A stretch of DNA of 64,000 nt, from the NCBI GenBank assembly GCA_002391195.1, contig DGRZ01000078.1, positions 45,696 through 109,695 on the forward strand, given 5' to 3'. Positions 57,079 to 64,000 of the stretch are shown here, piece by piece. Position 1 is the stretch's first letter. Every line of letters begins with the position of its first letter. The notes beneath the pieces are model-generated. The model saw only the letters and a list, made by a program, of their open reading frames with translations, was not told the origin of the DNA and ran no database searches. Source of the DNA: Fibrobacter sp. UBA4375. GTDB taxonomy: Bacteria > Fibrobacterota > Fibrobacteria > Fibrobacterales > Fibrobacteraceae. Made by a program: the position numbers and the translations under genes.

Positions 57079-59436
57079 ATGAACTTTAGATGGCTCTGGA
57101 TTTTGGCCCTGCTTGCGGCATACGCTTTTGCCGCGACGCCTACGCCCATTGTGGGTGTGGTGGTGGATTCGGAGTCGGAACTGCCTATTACCGATGTAGA
57201 GGTGACTTACCGGTCCGGCAAGAAACTTGGGACCACTAATTCCGATGGACGTTTCGAATTTACGGTTGATTCCCGTAATGCGGCGCTGGTGTTCAAGAAA
57301 CCCGGTTATGATAGCGTCTTTGTGGAACTGCAGGACTTTGCCGATGTGCTGGACATGGTGGTAAGCCTTTCGTCGAACCTGCGGGACCTGGGTGCAAGCA
57401 CCATCGTCGGTGGCGGAGAACCTGAGAAGTGGGAACCGGTTCGTACCATTTCGGTGGACAAGCTGGAAGATGCGGCGGGCATGCGTTTCGACGTGACGGA
57501 ACACCTGAGCCAGATGCCGGGTATTTCGGGCCAAAAAGATTTTAGCAGTGCGCTTTACTACGACGGTTCCCGCGCAGGGGACGTGGCTTACCACTTGGGC
57601 AGGCTCCGGATTCCCAACATGCGTCACCTGGATGTGGGATTTCCCGGAAACCTTTCGGTAATCAACCCACACATCTTGAGCGGGATTGAAGTCCACGACC
57701 ATTACGGTTCGGGCCCAATCGGCCAGGGCCTTGCCACTTCTATCCAGTACCTGCCCGAACAGACCAAGGGAGAGTGGGGGCTTAAGGGGGCCGTTGGCCT
57801 TACGGTGCAAGAAGTGGTGGTGGATGCTCCCTGGCTTTTCTGGGATAGTTTCCGTTTCGCTTTCCGTAGGCTGGACGGCGAGATGCTCAAGAATCTGGGC
57901 GAAAAGTTCTTTACGGAATTTCGTAAGCGCGACGGCGACTGCGTAAACGATTGCCGGGTCAAGTCTTCGGACCCCTTCGACCTGACGGCCTTTGACATCT
58001 ACGCCCAGCTGAACGGTTCCGATTCCATGGGCAACACCTGGGCAATCCGCACCCTGTACAGTTCCGACGAATACAAAATCCGGCAAGATACTTCTACGGC
58101 CTACGACGAGGTAAATTCCATCGATATTATCGCGGGTGAGCAGAATTACCTGGTGTTGGGAGCGGAATACGCCTCCCGCTTTGGGACTAGCGCCCACGCG
58201 GGTTTTGTCCGGGAATACCTGAGCGATACCCTGCGGGATACCACCGGATTCAAGACTCCTGCCGAGGGCGTCAATATGGACCAGGCTCAACGGTCCTTCA
58301 TTGACGGTTACGACTATACCCACACTACCATTTCGGGCGGGTTGGACAAGAATTTCAAGGGGAACATTCTGGGCTCCAAGCTCAGCGGCGCTCTCCTTTA
58401 CGAGCAGCACATTCTGGAAAGGAACTACTTGAATTACGGCGAGCAGTCCGACGACTACCAGACGGGGGTTGTCTCCGGAACGGGTCGTTTGGACTGGAAG
58501 CGGGATTACTACCAGTACATTCTTTCTGCGGGAGCAGTGGCCGATGCTATGGACCACAAAGCCGCTCCTACGGCCTCGCTGGACATGGAACGGAACTTGT
58601 CGGGAGCGGATACCGCCTACTGGCGCCTGTTCGGAAATGCCGCCTACCGCAGCGACTGGAAACCCTACTACGACAAGGGCGACCTGACGGGTCGTCTAGA
58701 ATCGGGAACTTCTGCCAAGTTGGGTCTCGGTTACCGTTCCAAGTACCTGGATGTGCAGGCTTCCGGTTTTGGCCGTTACTATCCGGATCCGCTGCTGCCC
58801 ATGCCTAAGGCCTACGCTCAGTACGAAGACGTGACCGACGTGGATTTCGCCTGGGTCTTTGGTGGCGGAGCCAAGATGGAATGGAAAACCTCTCACCATT
58901 TCTCCATGTCCACCAATATCAGTTCCGTCTATGGCGAATACGAACTGGAAGGCTCTGGCAATTCCCTCCCGTGGGAGGCGAACTCTCGCCTGGACGTGGT
59001 TTCCCATTTCCGTTATTACCCCCGTAAGGACTCCCTGGTTTCGGTCATCTTGACCCACCATGCCCTGTGGCACAGGCCCTTGTACTATTACCAGATTGAA
59101 CCTTCCAGTGCCGATGGCACCAACGGCAAGCGCAGGCTCAAGGACCTGAACGAGTTTACGGACCTGTTCCGCACCGACTTGCGCCTGAATCTGGACCTGA
59201 TGACTTCGAAGTATTTCTTCAGGAGTGCCCGGTTCTACCTGGAAGTGGACAATATCTTTGCCAAGCTGGATGTGCCCGCTCTCAAGTTCTTGGGCGGCGA
59301 GAACGCCCGTGAGCGTTCCTGGGTGACCAGGGATGCCGATGGTGATTCCAACGATGGTTACGACCTGGTTCCCTTTATGGCGAAAGGCATGGGACTTTAC
59401 TTGCAGTTCGGCGTAGAAGTGCAGCTGGGAATCTAG
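57079..59436 (+). CDS. TonB-dependent-receptor-like outer-membrane protein
   Basis: 785 residues from ATG 57079. Signal peptide (WLWILALLAAYAFAA). A carboxypeptidase-regulatory-like beta domain (~23-105: VGVVVDSESELPITDVEVTYRSG, then TNSDGRFEF) is followed by a plug-like region (VTEHLSQMPGISGQKDFSSALYYDGSRAGDV, ~140-170) and a long barrel. The layout is that of SusC/TonB receptors with an N-terminal CarboxypepD_reg domain, but the plug looks divergent and no clear TonB box is seen. A role in uptake or surface display is possible. It starts 28 bases after the ubiquitin gene, so co-transcription is plausible. Confidence 0.75.
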   Translation: MNFRWLWILALLAAYAFAATPTPIVGVVVDSESELPITDVEVTYRSGKKLGTTNSDGRFEFTVDSRNAALVFKKPGYDSVFVELQDFADVLDMVVSLSSNLRDLGASTIVGGGEPEKWEPVRTISVDKLEDAAGMRFDVTEHLSQMPGISGQKDFSSALYYDGSRAGDVAYHLGRLRIPNMRHLDVGFPGNLSVINPHILSGIEVHDHYGSGPIGQGLATSIQYLPEQTKGEWGLKGAVGLTVQEVVVDAPWLFWDSFRFAFRRLDGEMLKNLGEKFFTEFRKRDGDCVNDCRVKSSDPFDLTAFDIYAQLNGSDSMGNTWAIRTLYSSDEYKIRQDTSTAYDEVNSIDIIAGEQNYLVLGAEYASRFGTSAHAGFVREYLSDTLRDTTGFKTPAEGVNMDQAQRSFIDGYDYTHTTISGGLDKNFKGNILGSKLSGALLYEQHILERNYLNYGEQSDDYQTGVVSGTGRLDWKRDYYQYILSAGAVADAMDHKAAPTASLDMERNLSGADTAYWRLFGNAAYRSDWKPYYDKGDLTGRLESGTSAKLGLGYRSKYLDVQASGFGRYYPDPLLPMPKAYAQYEDVTDVDFAWVFGGGAKMEWKTSHHFSMSTNISSVYGEYELEGSGNSLPWEANSRLDVVSHFRYYPRKDSLVSVILTHHALWHRPLYYYQIEPSSADGTNGKRRLKDLNEFTDLFRTDLRLNLDLMTSKYFFRSARFYLEVDNIFAKLDVPALKFLGGENARERSWVTRDADGDSNDGYDLVPFMAKGMGLYLQFGVEVQLGI

Positions 59437-59460
59437 TTAGACGAGAGACGAAAGATTGTC

Positions 59461-59521
59461 ATGGCGAGCGAAGCGCTGCGAAACGTCATCCTGAGCACGT
59501 AAGTGCGAAGGATCCAGGCTT
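59461..59521. repeat. Two dispersed repeats before the dipeptidase gene
   Basis: ATGGCGAGCGAAGCG followed by CGTCATCCTGAGCACGTAAGTGCGAAGGATCC. The sequence just before, ACGAGAG-ACGAAAG (59440-59453), is a short heptamer remnant, the complement of CTCTCGT. Confidence 0.6.
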
Positions 59522-59529
59522 GAAGGTCT

Positions 59530-60279
59530 ATGAAAAACGACGGCATTTCTAAATGTTTCTTATGGATATTTTTGTCCGTGTTTTTTTTGTGTGCTGTAGC
59601 TTTTGCTCACGAAACGGATTCCCTGTTCGTGCCGCCCAAGCCCGAAAAGCCCCTGCGTTTCTGTTCTTCGGTCAAGAAATGGATTGAATTTGCCACTACG
59701 GATTCCAATATGGTAGAAATCACCCGCCTGAAAGGTCTCCGTATGGACTTGCGGTATGGCACTTTCAACAACGTGACGGGGCACGATTTGTATTGCGGAG
59801 TGCAGCGGGCTTTTGTCCATAAAGACGCCCTGCCGAAGCTCAAACGGGCCATCAAGATTATGGAGAAGGAAATGCCGGGCTCTGTGCTGGTGATTTTCGA
59901 CGCCTCCCGCCCCCTGTATGCCCAGTCTGCCTTGAAACGCACGGTGGCGGGCACGCCCTATTCTAACTATGTGTCATCTGGCGTTACCGGCGGACTCCAC
60001 AATTATGGACTTGCGCTGGACCTGAGCATCACCGACGCCGAAGGGAACCTGCTGGACATGGGAACGGACTTTGATTCCTTTGAGCGGTGCGCAGGCGAGG
60101 TAGGGGAGGCGGATGCCCTGCAAAGCGGTCGCCTTACCGAACAACAGGTAAACAATCGCAAGATTTTGCGTTCTATTATGCTTCGAGCGGGTTGGGTTCC
60201 TCTAAGTAGCGAATGGTGGCATTTTAACGCTTGGACGCGGGCCTACACCAAGGAAAACTATTCGCTTTTTCCGCTGTAA
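59530..60279 (+). CDS. D-Ala-D-Ala dipeptidase (VanX/DdpX family, M15D)
   Basis: 249 residues. Signal peptide (hydrophobic 10-26, ending VAFA) places it in the periplasm. Peptidase M15 zinc ligands are visible: His157 and Asp164 in GLHNYGLALDLSI and His231 in SEWWHF, with catalytic Glu228. Arg127 in DASRPLYAQ is the conserved transition-state Arg. LRYGTFNNVTGHDLY also matches VanX-type enzymes. It hydrolyses D-Ala-D-Ala. No van regulatory or ligase genes are present, so recycling of cell-wall dipeptide or prey/peptidoglycan use is more likely than glycopeptide resistance. Confidence 0.9.
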   Translation: MKNDGISKCFLWIFLSVFFLCAVAFAHETDSLFVPPKPEKPLRFCSSVKKWIEFATTDSNMVEITRLKGLRMDLRYGTFNNVTGHDLYCGVQRAFVHKDALPKLKRAIKIMEKEMPGSVLVIFDASRPLYAQSALKRTVAGTPYSNYVSSGVTGGLHNYGLALDLSITDAEGNLLDMGTDFDSFERCAGEVGEADALQSGRLTEQQVNNRKILRSIMLRAGWVPLSSEWWHFNAWTRAYTKENYSLFPL

Positions 60280-60412
60280 AAGACCGTTCGCGCTAAAATC
60301 AGGGACAGTCTCTCCGGTTTGCGCTCACTCTCGCCTTCACAGCCGATTAATATCGACTGTTCCGGCTCACGTAAGACCGTTCGCGCTAGAATAAGACCGC
60401 TCGCACTATTTT
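60278..60412 (+). repeat. AAGACCGTTCGCGCTA direct repeats after the dipeptidase gene
   Basis: Three related units (60280, 60373 and 60393; the last AAGACCGCTCGCACTA), with TCCGG..GCTCAC elements between. They fill the convergent spacer and reach the rdgB stop. Confidence 0.65.
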
Positions 60413-61029
60413 ACAAGGGCCGCTTTCAGGGCGCGGATGGCGTTTCCCCGGTGGCTGATGGCCTTTTTCTCTTCCAGCTCCATCTGGGCGAAGGTGCGGG
60501 TTTCGCCGTCGGGTACAAAGAGGGGGTCGTAACCGAAGCCCATGTCGCCTACGGGGGCGTGGTTGATAGTGCCGCGGCATTCCCCTTCAAAGATGCGAGG
60601 CTCGCTGATGCTGAACTTTCCGTTGACTTGCGAAACGGTCTGGTACGAAAGGGCGCAGAAGTAACGGGCCCTGCGGTCTTCGATATTTTCCAGCTTTTTC
60701 AGGAGAAGTTCGTTGTTGCTTATGTCGTTTCCATGGCCTCCGCTATAGCGGGCGCTGTAGATTCCCGGTTCCCCGTTCAGGGCAAAAACTTCCAATCCGG
60801 AATCGTCGGCTAGCACGGTGGCTTCAATCCCACGTTCCATAAGCCAGCGGGCGGTGGTGTTTGACTTGATGATGGCGTTTTCGGCAAAGGTCTTGCCGTC
60901 TTCTACGATGTCGCCGTCAAAGCCGATGTCTTTCAGGGTCTGGAATTCGTAGTGGTCGGTTCCCAGGATGTGGGCGAAGTCTCTAATTTTTCCGGCACTT
61001 CCGGTAGCGATGACGAATAGGTGTTTCAT
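60406..61029 (-). CDS. rdgB: XTP/dITP pyrophosphatase (RdgB/HAM1)
   Basis: 207 residues. It hydrolyses ITP, dITP and XTP to monophosphates, keeping non-canonical purines out of DNA and RNA. Motifs are ATGSAGKIRDF (substrate loop, ~9-19), FAENAIIKSNTTARW, the core ADDSGLEVFALNGEPGIYSARYSG (~78-101), GDMGFGYDPLFVPDG and KKAISHRGNAIRAL near the C-terminus. The start codon is directly abutted by a heptamer tract, leaving no obvious Shine-Dalgarno. Confidence 0.95.
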   Translation of the reverse strand: MKHLFVIATGSAGKIRDFAHILGTDHYEFQTLKDIGFDGDIVEDGKTFAENAIIKSNTTARWLMERGIEATVLADDSGLEVFALNGEPGIYSARYSGGHGNDISNNELLLKKLENIEDRRARYFCALSYQTVSQVNGKFSISEPRIFEGECRGTINHAPVGDMGFGYDPLFVPDGETRTFAQMELEEKKAISHRGNAIRALKAALVK

Positions 61030-61078
61030 AGGATTTAGGGGATAGGATCTAGGGGCTAGGATTTAGGGGCTAGGGGTT
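61029..61078. repeat. Heptamer tract abutting the rdgB start codon
   Basis: TAGGATT-TAGGGGA-TAGGATC-TAGGGGC-TAGGATT-TAGGGGC-TAGGGGT, seven units in perfect register. Its first base coincides with the rdgB start codon. Confidence 0.9.
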
Positions 61079-61102
61079 TGAGGTCGCTTCGCTTTGAGGA
61101 AC

Positions 61103-61168
61103 GTCATCCTCGCGAAGGCGAGGATCTGCTAGATTGCAGTAAGCGGATCCTCACCTGCGTGAGGATGA
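61103..61168. repeat. Two GTCATCCTCGCG/GATCCTCACC palindromic repeats
   Basis: CGTCATCCTCGCGAAGGCGAGGATC followed by GGATCCTCACCTGCGTGAGGATGATG, two hairpins of the dispersed family side by side in opposite sense. Confidence 0.7.
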
Positions 61169-61170
61169 TG

Positions 61171-61247
61171 ACTCACACCTCACAACTCATAACTCATAAC
61201 TCACAACTCATAACTCACAACTCACCACTCACAACTCATAACTCAGT
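61171..61247. repeat. Eleven ACTCAyA heptamers at the TM2 gene stop
   Basis: ACTCACA-CCTCACA-ACTCATA-ACTCATA-ACTCACA-ACTCATA... to ACTCAGT, exact period 7 over 77 bases. The TM2 gene stop (TGA, 61243-61245) is part of the last unit. Confidence 0.92.
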
Positions 61248-61434
61248 ACTTCTCCGGCTTCATCACGATGAGGATGGCGTCTATGACAACGCCAACTCCA
61301 CAAAGACCCGCCGTGCAGAGCCAGAGAATGCCCGTCCAGATTTTGCCCTCGTAAAAGCGGTGGATTCCAAGATATCCTAGGAATATGCAGAGAAGCAGAG
61401 CAATCCACTTGTTGTGTTCACCTTCGGCGACCAT
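61243..61434 (-). CDS. TM2 domain membrane protein
   Basis: 63 residues. Two hydrophobic segments around a short loop: KWIALLLCIFLGYLGIHRFYEGK, then GILWLCTAGLCGVGVVIDAILIVM. The GxxGxHRFYxGK block and the following Gly-rich helix with Asp are the TM2 signature. The function of bacterial TM2 proteins is unknown. The stop is supplied by the heptamer array. Confidence 0.88.
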   Translation of the reverse strand: MVAEGEHNKWIALLLCIFLGYLGIHRFYEGKIWTGILWLCTAGLCGVGVVIDAILIVMKPEKY

Positions 61435-61483
61435 AAAATCTCCTTGTTTCTGTTGAGAATATAGAAAATGCAGTAGGGAATTA

Positions 61484-61620
61484 GTTTTCAGTTGTCGGTT
61501 ACGAGTTGTGAGCTTCGATAGATAAAAAAGAATTTTGAAATTTAGATATAGTAATTGAGCAACGGAAGCAATACGCTACTCACGACTCACCACTCACCAC
61601 TCAATTTCTCACGCTCTCGG
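61484..61620. repeat. Paired heptamer arms upstream of TM2 / at the xer stop
   Basis: The left arm is GTTTTCA-GTTGTCG-GTTACGA-GTTGTGA (61484-61511) and the right arm ACTCACG-ACTCACC-ACTCACC-ACTCAAT-TTCTCAC (61578-61612). The arms are partly complementary, and the right arm contains the stop of the recombinase gene. Confidence 0.75.
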
Positions 61621-62502
61621 GTGAGTCTTCTTGAAGGCCTGCTTCAGCCGTTCCGCGTTCACGTGGGTGTAAATCTGTGTGGTGGAAATGCTGGAATGTC
61701 CGAGCATTTCCTTGACGCTCATAATTTCGGCTCCGTTTTCCAACAGGTGGGTGGCAAAGCTGTGCCGCAGCACGTGTGGGCTGGCCTTGCCTTCCCAGCC
61801 GATATCCCGAAGCAGACTTTGTATATCGTTTCGGAGAGTCCGGATGCTGTAGGGTTTACCGTCTTCGCTGACAAAGACGAATCCTGTGGCTGAAACCAGA
61901 TGCCCTGCTTCGGTCAGCTTGGCCTTGAAAAGCCCTAGGCGCTCCACAAGGGAGTCCGTAATGGGCACAATCCGCTCCTTGTTGCCCTTGCCTAGCACAC
62001 GAACCAGCCTTTCCTTTTCACGCAGACGGTCCCAAGTGAGGCTTTGGCATTCCGAAATACGGAGCCCAGAACCGTAGATGAGCTCCAGCAATACTCGGGC
62101 TCGGACCTGCGGAAGAGTCGGGTTTTCAATTTCGGGAAATTTTTCTTCGGCAAGATCCTTTTGTCCGAGGAACGCCACCAGGCGTTTTGGCCGTTTGGGC
62201 ATGGGGATGTTCTCTGTCGGGTTGGTTTCCAAAATAGAGGACCGGACCAGATACTTGCCGAAACTTTTTAGAGCGGCCAGGTGTTCGCAGATGCTTGTGG
62301 GGGAAAGCTTTTGCCGCATTTTCAAATTCCACACGAAACTTTTGACCTGCATTTCCGAAAAAGACTCCAGGAGAGCTTCTTCACCTACAAGTGCTAGGAA
62401 TTTGTCCAGGCTCTTGCGGTAGGTGTCAATTGTTCTAGGAGAAAACCGGCGTCGGGTTTCCAGGTAGGTCAAAAAATTGGATATGTGGTTTTGAAGATTC
62501 AT
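61609..62502 (-). CDS. xerC: XerC/XerD-type tyrosine recombinase
   Basis: 297 residues from the ATG at 62502. The N-terminal SAM-like core-binding domain (~1-90, SNFLTYLETRRRFSPRTIDTYR) is followed by the catalytic domain with Arg148 (GSGLRISE), Lys172 (GKGNKERIVP), His243-x-x-Arg246 (HVLRHSFATH), His269 (MLGHSSISTTQ) and Tyr278. Length and motifs fit Xer recombinases that resolve chromosome dimers at dif. XerC and XerD cannot be told apart here. Unlike the prophage integrase at 5621-6679, it has no arm-binding extension. Confidence 0.9.
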   Translation of the reverse strand: MNLQNHISNFLTYLETRRRFSPRTIDTYRKSLDKFLALVGEEALLESFSEMQVKSFVWNLKMRQKLSPTSICEHLAALKSFGKYLVRSSILETNPTENIPMPKRPKRLVAFLGQKDLAEEKFPEIENPTLPQVRARVLLELIYGSGLRISECQSLTWDRLREKERLVRVLGKGNKERIVPITDSLVERLGLFKAKLTEAGHLVSATGFVFVSEDGKPYSIRTLRNDIQSLLRDIGWEGKASPHVLRHSFATHLLENGAEIMSVKEMLGHSSISTTQIYTHVNAERLKQAFKKTHPRA

Positions 62503-62555
62503 TGAATTACATCTGAGTCGATAAAAAAATCTATTTTGTTTTGGAGAAAATGTCA

Positions 62556-63824
62556 ATGACATTAAAATCTTTTGCTGCGTTCAGCCGACCACGTTTGTGG
62601 TGCGCCATCCTTTTGTTCGGGATGGGGGTTCAGGCGTTCGCCATGGATCGCGTGTCAGGAGCGAATGCGACCTTGGATACAGAGCCCGGAGCCCGTTCTG
62701 CGGCTTTGGGGTCGGCCACTATGGCGGTAGACGGGGATTACCTAGGTTTGGTTTCCAATCCGTACCAGCTATCCAATATCCGCTATGGGTGGGCTAGTTT
62801 TTCCCATACGGCTTATTTTGAAGATACCCAGTACGATTTTGCTTCGGCGGCATTACCTTTGGGCGAGGGTCAGGGCCTGGGGATTTCCTTTGCTCGATTC
62901 GGTGCTGACGACATCCCCTATATTCGTGAAGGAGAACCCATTCCCGAAGGGAGCGATTACAATACCTTGTCCTATGCGGACTGGATGTTTTCGGTCACTT
63001 TTGGTCGGCGCATTTTGCCTCGTCTGGATATTGGCGTTGGATTTCATGGGCTGTACCGAGAGATGGACCAGACCGGCTGGGGATTCCGGGGCGATGCGGG
63101 GTTACGCTATCGTCTAGTGGATAAGTTGTATGTATCGGGCCTCTTGAAGGGCTGGACCTCTTCTGCCACAACCTGGGAGTCGGGGGAGGTGGAATACTCT
63201 TCGCCGGAATTTTACCTGGCGGCAAACTATTCTCTTCCGATCACGTACCTTTACGGGACTTTGGGCCTGTACTGGCAGAGCGCGGGACTGTTCCATCACG
63301 AAGCCCGCAGCCTAGGTTTCGATACCGACGAGGATAGCGGTGGCCGTCTCTGGGACGACCCGGTGGATTGGCTTTCCGGCGGTCGCGGCGGTGTGGAATT
63401 CACCTTTGGTTTCGGACTGTCTCTCAGGGCCGGCCTCAGCAGTTTTACGACTTTTCAAAGTGTAACCGCAGGTGCGGGTCTTGTCATCGCTAAGTTTTTG
63501 CGAGTGGACTACGCCTTTGAATCTCACCCGGTGCTCTCTCCAGTCCATCGGGTGAGCGTCAGCATCAGCCCGTACCTGTTCTCCCATCCAGAAAAGCCAA
63601 CCCCGGTAGAACATCGGGTCGTTCCGGCAAGGGAGACTGTGGAGCAGGATGTTTCTGTTGAGGCCGAAGAAAAGTCCAACCCGGCTCCGGAAACGGCAGC
63701 CCCTGAGGGAACCGTTCCCGACGAAAATCCGGTCCAACCTGAAGAAGGTGCCGACGAATCAAGGCAATCTTCAGATGAAGTCCTCTACAATGCACCTGCT
63801 GGTGGTGTCTATTGGGAAGAATAA
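62556..63824 (+). CDS. PorV/PorQ-like outer-membrane barrel with Pro/Glu-rich tail
   Basis: 422 residues from ATG 62556, nine bases after GGAG; ATG 62550 is too close to that site. Signal peptide (LWCAILLFGMGVQAFA). The mature start (PGARSAALGSATMAVDGDYLGLVSNPYQLS) is the hallmark of the PorV/PorQ/UPF0164 branch of FadL-like barrels, which serve type IX secretion in Bacteroidetes. About 300 residues of alternating strands follow. An unusual acidic Pro/Glu tail (~335-415, VEAEEKSNPAPETAAPEG) lies beyond the barrel. Type IX involvement fits the sorting-type C-termini elsewhere in the window but is inferred. Confidence 0.72.
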   Translation: MTLKSFAAFSRPRLWCAILLFGMGVQAFAMDRVSGANATLDTEPGARSAALGSATMAVDGDYLGLVSNPYQLSNIRYGWASFSHTAYFEDTQYDFASAALPLGEGQGLGISFARFGADDIPYIREGEPIPEGSDYNTLSYADWMFSVTFGRRILPRLDIGVGFHGLYREMDQTGWGFRGDAGLRYRLVDKLYVSGLLKGWTSSATTWESGEVEYSSPEFYLAANYSLPITYLYGTLGLYWQSAGLFHHEARSLGFDTDEDSGGRLWDDPVDWLSGGRGGVEFTFGFGLSLRAGLSSFTTFQSVTAGAGLVIAKFLRVDYAFESHPVLSPVHRVSVSISPYLFSHPEKPTPVEHRVVPARETVEQDVSVEAEEKSNPAPETAAPEGTVPDENPVQPEEGADESRQSSDEVLYNAPAGGVYWEE

Positions 63825-63891
63825 TTGGCGTTTTATCAGGAAAAAAGAGTAAAAACCTTTAATTTCGTTAATTTTTGGTTATATTTAGACC

Positions 63892-64000
63892 ATGAATTCT
63901 TTGAAGAACTATCGCGAAGTCGGAATATTTGACCTTTTGTCTGCCCCCCTTAACCCGATTGGGGCTTTCGATGCGGAGCAATTCAAGAAAGATGTTCGCG
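63892..64000 (+). CDS. Start of an unidentified gene (cut by the window end)
   Basis: ATG 63892 opens a frame to the window edge (36 codons, MNSLKNYREVGIFDLL...). AT-rich upstream sequence with TATATT about a dozen bases before the ATG suggests a promoter with a very short leader. Too short to identify; the first residues look cytoplasmic. Confidence 0.5.
   Translation, partial: MNSLKNYREVGIFDLLSAPLNPIGAFDAEQFKKDVR

Noticed and set aside
56887..58557. Minus-strand ORF (556 codons) opposite the ubiquitin and TonB-receptor genes
   Set aside because: No recognisable domain or ribosome-binding site; the plus strand carries signal peptides and known domains.
59530..60279. Vancomycin-resistance locus
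   Set aside because: The VanX-like dipeptidase has a signal peptide and no VanH, VanA or VanRS neighbours; a cell-wall dipeptide role is more likely.

Overview
The window is a piece of a Fibrobacter-type chromosome (Fibrobacterota). The lineage call rests on a lipoprotein with the Fibrobacter succinogenes major paralogous domain (15245-16183), a fibro-slime protein (43858-46407), surface lipoproteins with poly-Ser linkers, type IX-style C-terminal sorting domains and a PorV-like barrel. Housekeeping genes are single, mostly in short head-to-tail operons with 1-4 bp overlaps.

Layout. 1-6.7 kb is the right end of a prophage: tail-fibre genes, a membrane coiled-coil (holin/spanin-like) protein, DUF1353-like and DUF5675-like proteins, and a tyrosine integrase next to rpsD. 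6.8-13.1 kb holds rpsD, a large lipoprotein, a two-module beta-helix (pectate-lyase-like) secreted protein and endonuclease I. 13.3-17.4 kb is a repeat-rich island: folC, the Fib_succ lipoprotein and an orphan HicB-type regulator among direct, inverted and tandem repeats. 17.4-20.2 kb is lgt-PBP-orn. 20.4-28.4 kb has fabF, a DUF2279 protein, a Wzi-like barrel plus CapD-type dehydratase (surface polysaccharide), a tyrosine-phosphatase lipoprotein and a CvfB-like protein. 28.5-37.2 kb carries a phosphoesterase, the ResB/CcsA cytochrome c pair, scpB, mutS, dapB and a YejB-like permease. 37.3-48 kb has ruvB, metK, ispG, serA, the fibro-slime gene and thrC. 48-55.2 kb couples a lipoprotein and a barrel to a DUF4912 protein, a GH57 branching enzyme and, convergently, a maltokinase-like operon. 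55.4-64 kb has a nitrilase, a secreted ubiquitin, a TonB-receptor-like barrel, a VanX-like dipeptidase, rdgB, a TM2 protein, a Xer recombinase and a PorV-like protein.

Most notable. (1) 56350-57051 encodes a eukaryotic-type ubiquitin: by hand 61 of 76 residues match human ubiquitin and all seven lysines are kept. A signal peptide ends exactly before ubiquitin Met1; the terminal Gly-Gly is lost and a Ser-rich linker plus sorting-type C-terminus follows. (2) More than ten intergenic tracts are built from 7-bp units whose sequence differs by locus. They abut or contain start and stop codons, sometimes form complementary arms, and in one case make up the N-terminus of the ResB-like protein. (3) Dispersed GTCATTCC-type palindromic repeats lie in frame inside folC and the maltokinase gene. 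(4) A perfect 36-bp inverted repeat pair (14989-15024 and 17320-17355) brackets the Fib_succ/HicB segment.

All calls come from reading the sequence and recalling families; no database search was made. Starts were moved downstream of the longest open frame where a ribosome-binding site, signal peptide or known family N-terminus supported it.
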